DNA from: Planctomycetota bacterium
GTDB lineage: Bacteria > Planctomycetota > Planctomycetia > Gemmatales > Gemmataceae
Reading direction: 5' to 3'
Assembly (NCBI GenBank): GCA_021413735.1
Contig: JAIOPV010000250.1
Location: forward strand, 1 to 64,000
Length of the DNA stretch: 64,000 nucleotides
Position 1 is the stretch's first letter; each line of letters begins with the position of its first letter. The position numbers and the translations under genes were made by a program. Shown in pieces: positions 10,049-19,769 of the stretch. The notes under the pieces were generated by a model. That model had not been told where the DNA came from. It ran no database searches and saw only the letters and a list, made by a program, of their open reading frames with translations.

Positions 10049-11602
10049 ATGCGACGCAAACACGCCCTGATTGTGGCCGGGTGCATCGCGATTTGCGTTG
10101 CGATTGCTCCCGAGGCTCGACCGCAGGACGGTGACCTCCAGGCCTACTACTGGCCACACCGCACGGTCGGCATTCCGGTCGATACCGAACGCATCGGGAA
10201 GCTGCCGAACAAGCCATCGGCCCTTCAGCTCTACTATTCCGTGAATCGATCCGCGTTCCAGAAGGGGCCGAAGCTCCCGCCAGACAGCATGCAGCAACTC
10301 GACGGCGGCAAACGCGGCTTCCTGTTCACGGCCGAGCGCGATGGCGACTACGAATTCACCGTGCAGTTCGTGTACCCCGACGGCAGCACCAGCCCCCGCG
10401 CCGACGAACTGAGTCCGCAGCAACGCATCGTGATTGATGCGACGCCGCCTGCCGTGCAGATTCAACCGTCGAGCAATGGCGTCGAATGGCGCACCAAAGA
10501 CGATTACCTCGATCCCGCTGGCGTGACGCTTCAGTGCAAGTGGCCGACGAGTACCGAGTGGACGACGGTCACCGAACGCAAGTTCCGTGGCGACGACAGC
10601 TACGCCTGGAAGCTGCCGCCGGGGAAGGTGCTGGAAGTGCGTGTCGTGGCTCGCGACCGTGCCGGGAACGAAGGCGTCTCGCAGATTACGCGAATTCCAC
10701 CAGACGCAGCCAGTGCAGTGGGCTTCCCGAAAGGCCCGACAGCCGATTGGCCCGCGACGCCCTCCAATCTGCCGGCACCGCGAATCGACTACGTAAACAC
10801 GCTGAAGTTCGACGTCGATTACGCCGTCCAGCGAATGGGTCGCTCGGGCATCCAGGCGGCGCATCTGTTCGTGCTGAAGAGTCAGGGAACGTGGGAACTG
10901 GTGAAGCGGTTCCCGGTTCGGCTGATGCCGGGCGACAAGGAGCATTCACTGTCCTTGCCCTACGAGGCGAAAGAAGAGGGCACTTACGGCTTCTATGTGC
11001 TGCCCGAAAGCGGTGCTGGCAAGAAGGCCGATGACCCCCGCAAGGATGACTCGCCGATGGTCTACGTCGTGGTGGACACAACTCCGCCATACGTTCAGAT
11101 CAACGGCGTGCAGGTGAAGAAGGGCGGCGCACGCGGTCCCCTGGTGGAGATCACCTGGAAGGCTGCCGACCCGAACCTGATGCCGCAACCGATCAGCCTG
11201 GAGTGGTCGCTGGATGCGAAGGCGACGAAGTGGAACGAGATCAAGTATCGCCTCGACAACAACCTGACCCGCGATTCGGGGCGTTATTCGTGGGAGGTGC
11301 CGGACGAGAACTTGTGGAAGTTCTACATTCGCATTCGCGCCGTCGATAAGGCGTCGAATACCGGGGAACACATCTGGGGTCAGCGTGACCCAGACGGCAA
11401 GAATCAGCCAGCCGAGGTGATCGTCGATCTGGACGTGCCTTCCGTGACGATCCCGCGAGTTCGTGGCGGCAACAGTCCGACGCCAGCTCCTTCAGGTGGG
11501 GGCAGTTCGGATAGCCAGCCGAAGATTCCGCCAACTGATTTGCCAAAGCCGATCGACCTGCCGAAGCCGTCAGGCGGCCCCGCACTGCCAGCGATTCCGT
11601 AG
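10049..11602 (+). CDS. Secreted hypothetical protein with repeated Ig-like beta-sandwich-type segments
   Basis: Signal-like MRRKHALIVAGCIAICVAIA; repeated IVIDATPPAVQI / VVVDTTPPYVQI motifs. Confidence 0.65.
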   Translation: MRRKHALIVAGCIAICVAIAPEARPQDGDLQAYYWPHRTVGIPVDTERIGKLPNKPSALQLYYSVNRSAFQKGPKLPPDSMQQLDGGKRGFLFTAERDGDYEFTVQFVYPDGSTSPRADELSPQQRIVIDATPPAVQIQPSSNGVEWRTKDDYLDPAGVTLQCKWPTSTEWTTVTERKFRGDDSYAWKLPPGKVLEVRVVARDRAGNEGVSQITRIPPDAASAVGFPKGPTADWPATPSNLPAPRIDYVNTLKFDVDYAVQRMGRSGIQAAHLFVLKSQGTWELVKRFPVRLMPGDKEHSLSLPYEAKEEGTYGFYVLPESGAGKKADDPRKDDSPMVYVVVDTTPPYVQINGVQVKKGGARGPLVEITWKAADPNLMPQPISLEWSLDAKATKWNEIKYRLDNNLTRDSGRYSWEVPDENLWKFYIRIRAVDKASNTGEHIWGQRDPDGKNQPAEVIVDLDVPSVTIPRVRGGNSPTPAPSGGGSSDSQPKIPPTDLPKPIDLPKPSGGPALPAIP

Positions 11603-11632
11603 AAAGCCCGGTACCGTCAGAGCAGTTCAGGG

Positions 11633-11959
11633 CGGCCCCGAGTGCCAGTTTTGAACTTGTGCTTTTGTTTTTTGCCTCTGGCTTTCAGCCTGAAAGGCTG
11701 TGACAACATAGCCCAGGGCAAGCGAAGCGCCGCCCTGGGAGCAACCAAATCCAAGCACCCACCCTGAAAGGGTGGGACAACTACCTTTGATGCAAACCTT
11801 TGTCGCACCCTTTCAGGGTGCCTGCTCTTATTGCCACCGAACCCAGGGCGGCGACAGCTTCGCTGTCTTGCCCTGGGCTATGTTGTCCGACCCCATTCGG
11901 GGTCAAGACAAAGCCAAACACAGCAAAGCACAACTTTAAAACTGGTACTCGGGGCCGCC
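11633..11959. repeat. Large nested imperfect inverted repeat (GCCCCGAGTGCCAGTTTTGAACTTGTGCTTTTG ... AGCACAACTTTAAAACTGGTACTCGGGGC)
   Basis: Arms plus inner arms ACATAGCCCAGGGCAAGCGAAGC / CTTCGCTGTCTTGCCCTGGGCTATGT. Confidence 0.8.
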
Positions 11960-12008
11960 TGCCGATCCAATCAGAAATTAAGCTACACTCCCGACAGATG
12001 CATTTCTG

Positions 12009-12560
12009 TTGTGGAGCCATCGCGTGAAGTACCTCTTGCCCCTCCTCTGGCTGGGTGTCCTGCCGAGCGTGGCGATGCTTTTCGCGTCGTACTGGTTCAA
12101 TCCGTGTCGGGGCATCGACACCAGCCAAGAAGCAGCGGCGCGAATTCGTCCCGGCATGACAATGGCCGAAGTCGAGCAGATCATCGGCGGACCACCGGGA
12201 GATTACCGGTACCGAGGAGCCACGCGGTTCCAAAAGGTGTCGGGAAACCGTTGGCCTTACACCCAGCAGTGGACGACTTTCGACGGGCAGATCGAAATCG
12301 CCGACGGATACTATGGGATTCAGTACCCGCCAGACAACGGAGCCAAGGTTTACCCTGGTAGCGAATCGTGGTCAACCGCCGATGGCGTCATCGACTCGGT
12401 CAAGTGGTCGCCCGCTGAGCAACCAACGATAACGCGACTTTCGGGGGATGCGATTCTTCTTCGCACGGTTATCTGTTTTGGACTTCCCCTCGTGTGTTAT
12501 CTCGTCTGGACTACGAAGCGACACCCAGACCCCATTCCATCATCATCAAATTCCACCTGA
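12009..12560 (+). CDS. Hypothetical membrane protein with SmpA/BamE-like segment (RIRPGMTMAEVEQIIGGPPGDY)
   Basis: ORF track and motif. Confidence 0.55.
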   Translation: MWSHRVKYLLPLLWLGVLPSVAMLFASYWFNPCRGIDTSQEAAARIRPGMTMAEVEQIIGGPPGDYRYRGATRFQKVSGNRWPYTQQWTTFDGQIEIADGYYGIQYPPDNGAKVYPGSESWSTADGVIDSVKWSPAEQPTITRLSGDAILLRTVICFGLPLVCYLVWTTKRHPDPIPSSSNST

Positions 12561-12615
12561 TCGCTCGCGGAACGTCGTTCGATATACCATCTCGGAACCA
12601 CCGAGAGATATCCTC

Positions 12616-13638
12616 ATGTCGAAAGCCAAGAAACCGGCGCTGCTGAAACTCAGCGAGATGCAACCGGGACAACTCGCGGACTGCTTCGCTCAACTCGTCG
12701 AGAAGACGCACCGCAGCACTCGCGACGGCAAGCCGTTCTACTCCTGTCGCTTTCGCGACCCACACCGCTCTGTCAGTCTGATGGTCTGGGCCGACAGCCC
12801 CACGTTCGAGGATTGCCAAACGAACTGGATCGTCGGGCAGTTCTTCAAGATTCGCGGCAGCTTCTCGGAACACGAAAAGTACGGGCCGCAGCTCGACGCC
12901 GAGCAAGTGCGACCAGTCCAAGATCGCGACCGCGAAGACGGCTTCACCGAACTCGACTTTATGGAACGCTCGCGGTTCGATCCCGAGGTCATGCTCGCTG
13001 AGTTGCGGGCACTCATCGCCAAGCAGATCACCGATCAACCGCTGCTCGCGCTGCTTCAGAAGATCATCACGGCACACGCGGCCGAACTGAAACTCCTGCC
13101 CGCGTCGGCTCGCAACTACTACCCGTTCGCGGGCGGTTGGCTCGAACACACGCTGAACGTCGTCCGCAGTTGTCTCTTCCTCACGGACCGCTACAAGACG
13201 CAATTCTCAGATCTGAAGCCGCCGTTGAATCGCGATCTGGTCGTTGCTGGCGCGGTTCTACACGACATCGGCCGCGTGAAGGAACTCGAAGCCAGCACGC
13301 CCGGTCAACCCGCTCGGGCCGGTATCAGTGGGGAATTGTTTGGTCATCTGTTCCTGGCTTACGACCTGATCCGCGATGCGGCGAAGGATGTGCCCGACCT
13401 GAACCCGGAGTTGCTGGAACTGCTGCTCCACGTCGTCGTGTCGCACCTCCGCATTCCGGAGTGGGGTTCACCGAGGTTGCCGTGCATTCCCGAGGTGCTG
13501 ATCCTGCATCACGCCGACGATCTCGACGCGAAGTTCGAGATGTACGCTCGCTGCCTCACACGCGACACCACCGACGGCCCCTTCACTGAACGCGATCCGG
13601 TCCTGGGTCGTCCCCTGCTGAAACAACGCACGGTGTAA
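12616..13638 (+). CDS. OB-fold + HD-domain phosphohydrolase / YhaM-like 3'-5' exoribonuclease
   Basis: N-terminal OB-like region, then YPFAGGWLEHTLNVVRSC, VAGAVLHDIGRVKEL, HHADDLDAKFEMY. Confidence 0.8.
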   Translation: MSKAKKPALLKLSEMQPGQLADCFAQLVEKTHRSTRDGKPFYSCRFRDPHRSVSLMVWADSPTFEDCQTNWIVGQFFKIRGSFSEHEKYGPQLDAEQVRPVQDRDREDGFTELDFMERSRFDPEVMLAELRALIAKQITDQPLLALLQKIITAHAAELKLLPASARNYYPFAGGWLEHTLNVVRSCLFLTDRYKTQFSDLKPPLNRDLVVAGAVLHDIGRVKELEASTPGQPARAGISGELFGHLFLAYDLIRDAAKDVPDLNPELLELLLHVVVSHLRIPEWGSPRLPCIPEVLILHHADDLDAKFEMYARCLTRDTTDGPFTERDPVLGRPLLKQRTV

Positions 13639-13641
13639 TCT

Positions 13642-13689
13642 CGCCGCTTGCGGCGTAGCGCCAAGTGGAGCGCTACGCCGCAAGCGGCG
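13642..13689. repeat. REP-like hairpin sharing the CGCCGC(A/T)(T/A)GCGGCG termini of 9926-9972
   Basis: CGCCGCTTGCGGCGTAGCGC...GCGCTACGCCGCAAGCGGCG. Confidence 0.85.
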
Positions 13690-13697
13690 AAGATGGG

Positions 13698-14309
13698 TCA
13701 CTTCGCGGAGTCGCCTGGCATCAACTGCTGCGGGCGGTCCACGAACGTCGCTTTTCCCTTCTCATCGAACGTGATCTGCCAGACGCGGTCGAACACCGAA
13801 TCCTTCCAGTTCTCAGGGAAGCCCGTGGCGTTGAGCTTCTGTGCCAGCGCCGCGATCGAACTGTGTCGCCAGCTAATCAGAATCGTCTTGCCTGCGTACT
13901 TCGCATTGCCGAAGAGTTCGTCGGCCAGCTTCGCGGGATCATCGTTGGAGAAAGTCGCGTCGATCGGCAGCTTGAGTTGCTTGGTAAGCGGCGTCACCGT
14001 TTGAACCGGCCGATGACTCTTGCCCGAATCCTTGGCGGCGAAGATGAAATCGGGCACCGCGAACGGCGTCGGTCGCTTCTCGGACTTCTCGAACAGCTTC
14101 GGCAACGCCGCAGCACGGTCCCTTCCTTCGGCCGAAAGATCGACCGACATTGCCACATCCGGTGGTTTCTCCGCGTGGCGAACGATGAGGATTTGCCGAG
14201 GAAACGTGAGCTTGTCTTTGGTGTGGCCCGTCTTGGAGTCGGTGGTGAAGACGGTGGCGACGACTGCCAATCCGAAGCACACGATACCGAGGCGAACAAG
14301 GGAATTCAT
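13698..14309 (-). CDS. Histidine phosphatase family protein, secreted
   Basis: ILIVRHAEKP motif; signal-like N-terminus. Confidence 0.8.
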   Translation of the reverse strand: MNSLVRLGIVCFGLAVVATVFTTDSKTGHTKDKLTFPRQILIVRHAEKPPDVAMSVDLSAEGRDRAAALPKLFEKSEKRPTPFAVPDFIFAAKDSGKSHRPVQTVTPLTKQLKLPIDATFSNDDPAKLADELFGNAKYAGKTILISWRHSSIAALAQKLNATGFPENWKDSVFDRVWQITFDEKGKATFVDRPQQLMPGDSAK

Positions 14310-14420
14310 GCGAACGCAGCTCCGTCACGGCGAAGTCCTTCAAGACTATTGTAGCTTGAAGCGCGAACCATTCGCGAGGTTCGACCGTCTCACAATGCCA
14401 CATCTTTTCCGGAGGCTCCC

Positions 14421-14573
14421 ATGTCCGATCCGAAACCGCAGACCGTGATCGAATTCTATTCGACGACCGGCGAGTATGGTTGCTTCTCGAACTTCTCCAG
14501 GCACTCGATCTTCCTCAAGAAGAAACGCTGGCCAACCACCGAGCACTACTTCCAGGCGCAGAAGGTAGTGTAA
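14421..14573 (+). pseudogene. Truncated NADAR (YbiA-like) gene, 5' fragment
   Basis: MSDPKPQTVIEFYSTTGEYGCFSNFSRHSIFLKKKRWPTTEHYFQAQKVV*: NADAR N-terminus ending abruptly after HYFQAQK; an integrase follows directly. Confidence 0.85.
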
Positions 14574-14693
14574 TCCACCAATCGCCTTGATTTCCCGGCA
14601 CTTTCCCGCTGCACTTTTCGTCTTTGCACTTTTCCACTGCACCAAACGCGCTACAATCCATTCGTCCACTACCCCGGTGCAGGAGACACACCC

Positions 14694-15779
14694 ATGCCCC
14701 GCCCCGCCTCGATCTGGCTGCGCGAACAGGACGGTTTCTACTACACGACCTTCCGGAAGCAGAAGGTGAAACTCTCCCAGGATAAGGACGAGGCCGAGCG
14801 AGCCTTCCATGCCCTTCACGCCCAGACGCCCGAACCGGACACCTCATCGACGATCCGCCCGTCCTTCCGCAAGCTCGCCGACCAGTTCCTCACCCACGCC
14901 GAGCAGACGAAGGAGCCCGTGACGTTCTCGCTCCAGAAATATTTTCTCCAGTCTTTCTGCGATCACGTGAAGAAGAAGCTGGCTTGCGACCTCAAGGTGG
15001 CCGATGTCACCGGCTGGCTCCTGACGATGAACGCGGGTGGGAAGCAGAAGCGGAAGCTCCGCGGCAAGGAGATGCCACACGGGAAGAATGAACAAACGAA
15101 ATTGAAGTGGGGGCACAACTCGCAGGTGACCGGGCGTGCGATCGTGCGGGCCTGTCTGAACTGGGCGGTGGACCAAGGTCACCTGACCCACAGCCCGCTC
15201 GGCCGCTTGAAGGCCGGGAGCTACCACCGCCGGGAACGCATCCTGACCCCGGAAGAGCGGGTCGAGATCAAGAAGCACATCCCCGACGAAATGTTCTCCG
15301 ACTTCTTCGTGTTCCTTGAACAGACCGGTTGCCGCCCCTTCAGTGAGGCCGCGAAGGTCACGCCTGCGATGATCGACTGGGCCGAGGGGACCGTCTCATT
15401 CGTCAAGCACAAGAACGCGCGGAAGGGGAAGAGCCGCGTGGTCTATCTGAGCCCGAAGGCCCGCGAAGTGTTGCAGCGACGGGCGGCGTCGAAAAAGCCG
15501 GACGAGATCGTGTTCCACACCCGCAACGGTTTCGCGTTCAGCGGCCCGAACACCGTCCAGCGGATCAGGAGGCTGGAGAAGGTGTGCGGAATCCCGAGGT
15601 TCAGTCTGTACTCGGCCCGCCACGCTTACATCACCGAGGCGCTGGAACGGGGCATGTCGAGCGACATCGTGGCCGAGTTGGTGGGGAACACGCCGAAGAC
15701 GATCAGCAGGTACTACTCCCACCTCGACCAGAAGAAGAACACCATGCGTGACGCCGCACGATTGGCGGTCGGGGGATGA
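14694..15779 (+). CDS. Tyrosine-type recombinase/integrase
   Basis: EQTGCRPFSEAAKVT; RFSLYSARHAYITEALERG; LVGNTPKTISRYYSHLDQ. Confidence 0.93.
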   Translation: MPRPASIWLREQDGFYYTTFRKQKVKLSQDKDEAERAFHALHAQTPEPDTSSTIRPSFRKLADQFLTHAEQTKEPVTFSLQKYFLQSFCDHVKKKLACDLKVADVTGWLLTMNAGGKQKRKLRGKEMPHGKNEQTKLKWGHNSQVTGRAIVRACLNWAVDQGHLTHSPLGRLKAGSYHRRERILTPEERVEIKKHIPDEMFSDFFVFLEQTGCRPFSEAAKVTPAMIDWAEGTVSFVKHKNARKGKSRVVYLSPKAREVLQRRAASKKPDEIVFHTRNGFAFSGPNTVQRIRRLEKVCGIPRFSLYSARHAYITEALERGMSSDIVAELVGNTPKTISRYYSHLDQKKNTMRDAARLAVGG

Positions 15780-15794
15780 GTAGGGGCGGTTCCC

Positions 15795-16010
15795 TCAACG
15801 GATGTGCCTGAACTCGCCCTCGTCCTGCGGCATCTCGCTGACCTTCATGGTCTGAAGGAAGTTATCAAACTCGTCCTCGTCAATGCGGATCGTTCCACGT
15901 TTCCCCGGCCGCCCCAGACGAACGTGTGGGAGCAGTCCGCTCTTGCACCAGGCATAAATCAGAGATTCCGACACCGTCGCCCTCTCGGCTGCGAGTTTCA
16001 CGGTCAACAT
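15795..16010 (-). CDS. Helix-turn-helix DNA-binding protein (excisionase/MerR-like)
   Basis: MLTVKLAAERATVSESLIYAWCKSGLLPHVRLGRPGKRGTIRIDEDEFDNFL. Confidence 0.8.
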   Translation of the reverse strand: MLTVKLAAERATVSESLIYAWCKSGLLPHVRLGRPGKRGTIRIDEDEFDNFLQTMKVSEMPQDEGEFRHIR

Positions 16011-16143
16011 GGGCTGCCTCCGCGATGTGTGGGCCTCCCTGCCCGATGTGGTGTGTTTTTCAATTCTTCGCATTGCCCCGTGTCCAGTGACACGAACAAT
16101 CGCTTTCCCGAGAGAGTTTCCCGGAAAGGGCATGCGTGGTTTG

Positions 16144-16521
16144 CTAAATCTCCGGCTCGATCTCGACGGCCAGTGGCAAGTCCGCATCGAACGTCACGCC
16201 CTCCAACACGCCCCGCAGCGAGTCGATCAGCATCCTCGCAGTAGACGGCTTGAGGGACGCTACGTCGCCGTGGAAGAATTGGGCGAACGAAGCACGCCGG
16301 TCGGCGGGGATTACGTCCATGCACCGGGCGAGCAGGGAATCGTCCGGCCACGCCCGCTCGACCGGCATCCCGTCGAGCATCGCGAGGACGTTCTCCCGCG
16401 TCACCGGAAGCCCCGCCTCCTGGAGCAACTCGCACACGGCTTGACCCAGTCCGGTGCAGCGGTCACACCAGACCTTCGCGAACCCCTCGGGCTCGCCCGC
16501 TACTTGGGTTCTCCAGCCCAT
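16144..16521 (-). CDS. Hypothetical protein
   Basis: ORF track; co-directional cluster. Confidence 0.5.
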   Translation of the reverse strand: MGWRTQVAGEPEGFAKVWCDRCTGLGQAVCELLQEAGLPVTRENVLAMLDGMPVERAWPDDSLLARCMDVIPADRRASFAQFFHGDVASLKPSTARMLIDSLRGVLEGVTFDADLPLAVEIEPEI

Positions 16522-16523
16522 TA

Positions 16524-17165
16524 CTAAATCTCCGGTTCCAGGTCGTCCTTGCCCTTCATTCGCGCCATCTCCTCCTTGACGGGAAGCCCCTGCTTGATCC
16601 GCTCAACGGCTTCGAGTTCCGCCCGGTGTTCCTTCAGGGCGGCTTTCCATGCCTCCGGCGTCAACTCGGCGAAGTCGTCGAGGCCGTTGTCGTTCGCGGG
16701 CGGTTCAATGGTGGTCAGGTTGGTGTCCATTCCCCTGATCTCTTCAGCCATCGGCAATCGCTCCTCGTCCCAGATGGCGGCGACTTCGTCCAGGAAGGTG
16801 CGGAAGTCATCCACCTTTTGCATTTGCTCAGGCGTCTGGGCGATCGCCTCGAAGTCGGCGGCGTAGTCGTGCAGCGTCTCCTGCATGCCCTCGAACACCT
16901 CCACCATGCGCGTGTCGGTGGCATCCTGCGCCCTGGCGTAGCTGGTCGTCTCGCGGTCCATGTCGTGGAGCAGGTTCACGGAAGGTTGGAGGAACTCAAC
17001 CACGGCATCGACGGCGGACGGCCGCAACCCCATCTCGGCGAGCATCCGGGGCAGTCCGTCCTTGATCTGCGATTCGATGATCGCGCTCTTCGTCAGGAGC
17101 TTCAGCAAGAGTTGCTCGCCCGGCGCAGGGCCTTGGTTGTCGTTTTCTGCTTCTTCCCCTGTCAC
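16524..17165 (-). CDS. Hypothetical coiled-coil-like protein
   Basis: ORF track; co-directional cluster. Confidence 0.55.
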   Translation of the reverse strand: MTGEEAENDNQGPAPGEQLLLKLLTKSAIIESQIKDGLPRMLAEMGLRPSAVDAVVEFLQPSVNLLHDMDRETTSYARAQDATDTRMVEVFEGMQETLHDYAADFEAIAQTPEQMQKVDDFRTFLDEVAAIWDEERLPMAEEIRGMDTNLTTIEPPANDNGLDDFAELTPEAWKAALKEHRAELEAVERIKQGLPVKEEMARMKGKDDLEPEI

Positions 17166-17233
17166 GGATCACCTCCTTTCGGATCACAGGTGAAAGCTCC
17201 GCTCATCAAGCAACTTCGGGTCGGAGACCGGTG

Positions 17234-17428
17234 TCAGTTCTTGCTGGGTTCGATGCTCTTGAACTCGGCCGACTCGAAGTAGGCGAGGAGAGTAGTCTGT
17301 ATGATGATGGTCAGTTCGTTGTGGAGTTCGGTGCCGGAGTACAGGAGCAGGTCGTCCCGCAGCCGCTCGGCCATGTAGCACGCTGTTGCCGCGGCGACAT
17401 CCAGAGCGTGTTCCTCGATGTACTTCAT
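17234..17428 (-). CDS. Hypothetical protein
   Basis: ORF track; overlaps the next ORF start. Confidence 0.4.
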   Translation of the reverse strand: MKYIEEHALDVAAATACYMAERLRDDLLLYSGTELHNELTIIIQTTLLAYFESAEFKSIEPSKN

Positions 17429-17715
17429 GTCGCCCTCTTCGCTTCGTAGGACTCGATGGCGAGTTTAACGGCCTGGTAGATTCGCCCGAAGGCGTTCGGT
17501 GTGTTTGCCAGTTCGAGATCGAGGATCACGCCGGACGTCGCCTCGAACGCGGCGGCGTGCTGTTGGCGTTGCAGCATGATGAGGCGGCGCTTCTCGATGT
17601 CTTCGACGGCTTTCTGGCTGTTGAAAATACTTACGATAAGGGCGACGAACTGAAGGCCGCCAACCAGCAGGGCGACGATCAACGCGATGATCCCGGCCAG
17701 GTTTTCATTGGTCAT
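17425..17715 (-). CDS. Hypothetical small membrane protein
   Basis: MTNENLAGIIALIVALLVGGLQFVALIVSIFN. Confidence 0.5.
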   Translation of the reverse strand: MTNENLAGIIALIVALLVGGLQFVALIVSIFNSQKAVEDIEKRRLIMLQRQQHAAAFEATSGVILDLELANTPNAFGRIYQAVKLAIESYEAKRAT

Positions 17716-18053
17716 GGGGACTCCAGGATGTGGTCGCTATCCCGCTCGGAAGGTAGGGTAGCTTTACGCATGGAGAAGAGATGCCGAGGCCTGATTGCCC
17801 CGGCGGCTTTCACTTCTTCTTGAAAGCCGCCGGGGCGAATCGGCGGCGGGTTATCGGCGTTCACTTGACGGGGCAAATTCGCTTGATGAGGGCCTTCGCC
17901 GCCGCGAGCACTTGTCGCTGGGCTTTCTGCTTGTCGTCGTTGACGGCGGCGAGCAGGTTCGCCATGGTGGGGTTCCTGTAGGCCCGTGCGATAGCAACCC
18001 ACTTGTCGGCGACCGCCTTGGGCAGGTGTTGGCCGTGCTCTTCCAGCCAGGCA

Positions 18054-18407
18054 TTAATTCTTTGATTGAGATCGATCACAGGAATTCTCCGAATGGGGGG
18101 TCCGTTCAATCCAGACGAACACAGTGCGCGTCGGGTGTTGGCGGACGGTATCCTCAACAGCGTCGAGGACGATCTTGAACGTTGAAAACAGATGCGGGCG
18201 GGTTGCCAGCACCTCTTGGGCTTTGCTGAAGAAAACATCAGCGGTCATTGCGTCGGGGTTGGCCAGGCTGAACTTGAAGGCGTAAGACGCAGGAACCGCA
18301 TGCCAGTGAAAGTCGCCGATCTGCCTACGGGCCTCGGGTGCGGGCGTTTTGGTGCCCAAAACCGCTCTCGTGGCGGCGACGATTACAGGCAATAGCCAGG
18401 GAATCAT
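18054..18407 (-). CDS. Hypothetical protein
   Basis: ORF preceded by UUCG-hairpin leader at 18423-18440. Confidence 0.45.
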   Translation of the reverse strand: MIPWLLPVIVAATRAVLGTKTPAPEARRQIGDFHWHAVPASYAFKFSLANPDAMTADVFFSKAQEVLATRPHLFSTFKIVLDAVEDTVRQHPTRTVFVWIERTPHSENSCDRSQSKN

Positions 18408-18422
18408 GCTGATCTCCAGGTA

Positions 18423-18440
18423 AGGGGGCCGAAGCCCCCT
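18423..18440 (-). promoter_or_regulatory. Leader stem-loop (AGGGGGC-UUCG-GCCCCCT) just upstream of RBS/ATG
   Basis: Perfect 7-bp stem read directly. Confidence 0.6.
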
Positions 18441-18455
18441 CGGGTTTGCAGGTGA

Positions 18456-18755
18456 TCAAGGCGAGAACTCGCAGCAGTACACGATCTGGCCGGGATACCG
18501 CTGGTTCCCGTCGCGGATGTACCCCAACAGCGCCGCCACCATCTCGGTGTAGTTGAGGGGCGAATCAACCATTTCCTGATAAACCTCGGTGGCGGGCTTG
18601 GCGTCTGGGTGTGACCGGAGGAACTTCTCGATGCCGTCCGGCGAGACGGCGTAGACCGTGTAGCTGAAACCACACTGGGGACCGTTACACTTCGTGTAAG
18701 GGCCAACCCGGCGTTCGCCGTCTTCCGTCAGGAGCGATAGTGGTTGCGACACCAT
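18456..18755 (-). CDS. Hypothetical protein
   Basis: ORF track. Confidence 0.45.
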   Translation of the reverse strand: MVSQPLSLLTEDGERRVGPYTKCNGPQCGFSYTVYAVSPDGIEKFLRSHPDAKPATEVYQEMVDSPLNYTEMVAALLGYIRDGNQRYPGQIVYCCEFSP

Positions 18756-18824
18756 GGAATTGGTCCGTTTGGGTTGAGGACGCGGGCGGGAACCTCCCGC
18801 CCGGTTTGAGGCTACGGTCTCGGG

Positions 18825-19076
18825 TTAGCCCATCTCGGGTCCGTCCTTCTCCTGCTGCGGAGCTTCCTGCTTCGCCTCGTACACCTCCCTTTGCGTCAGA
18901 TTCATCGGGGTGCCCGTCTCCGGAGCGTGCTCCGGCTGCGAGAAGACCACCTCGTTCATGGTCTGCCGGACGTCCTTGATTCCCTCACGCGCCATGGCGG
19001 TGACCTCCGGCGGCACCATGTCCAGCGCCTTGTTGATGCCGCCCTTGACCGTCGCTGCGATCTCGCTCAGACTCAT
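18825..19076 (-). CDS. Hypothetical protein
   Basis: ORF track; stop/start overlap with the neighbouring ORF. Confidence 0.45.
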   Translation of the reverse strand: MSLSEIAATVKGGINKALDMVPPEVTAMAREGIKDVRQTMNEVVFSQPEHAPETGTPMNLTQREVYEAKQEAPQQEKDGPEMG

Positions 19077-19768
19077 GGCATGTCCCTCGTGTTGAGTTGT
19101 TGTTCAAGCATCGCGTCCCGCATCCTGCGTCGCCGCGACTTCGCGGCCTCTTCCTGAAGTGCTGCCGTAAAGCTCAGCCCGATCGCGCCAACGATGGCGT
19201 ACATCCCGAGCCCGAAACTCACCGTCATTAGCGCCCCACCCGCCAGGATGCAGAGGGCCGGCTCATAGGTTGACTTCACCCTCCTCTCATCGCCCTTCAG
19301 CCACGGCTCCCCGCTGTACTGCGAGTGCGTCTCGTACCCGCGCCATCGGAGTTGAATCCCTTTGACCCGGTGGACGAGGAGCATGACTACCGTCGCCGCC
19401 ACCGCGACCAGCATGGCCTGCACGGAGTAAGCCCCTGGCTTCGCGGGCGTCGCCAGAACCGGGCGCGGCGGGGTTCCAGGGCTTGGCAACCAAGGCGTCT
19501 GGAACGCGGGGGGTGCCGTCCAGTTGTCCGGGCGGACTTGTTGGGCCAACCTCGCCGGAGGCGGCAGTGGCTCGATCAGCGGCGGCACCACGAACAGGGC
19601 GAAAACTCCGAACACCATGTGCAACCCGCAGTACTTTTCGCCCCATGTCCCCGGCTTTCTCAGGAACGGCTCCAGCCACGCCCCCGCGATGGCGGCCAGC
19701 CAGGAGAGTAGCCCGACGAACTGGCGGGTATCCTGAAGGAACCCGCCCTGGTTCTCCTCCTTTCGCAT
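19073..19768 (-). CDS. Hypothetical multi-pass membrane protein, next to the coupling ATPase
   Basis: ORF track; TM segments. Confidence 0.55.
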   Translation of the reverse strand: MRKEENQGGFLQDTRQFVGLLSWLAAIAGAWLEPFLRKPGTWGEKYCGLHMVFGVFALFVVPPLIEPLPPPARLAQQVRPDNWTAPPAFQTPWLPSPGTPPRPVLATPAKPGAYSVQAMLVAVAATVVMLLVHRVKGIQLRWRGYETHSQYSGEPWLKGDERRVKSTYEPALCILAGGALMTVSFGLGMYAIVGAIGLSFTAALQEEAAKSRRRRMRDAMLEQQLNTRDMP

Positions 19769-19769
19769 A

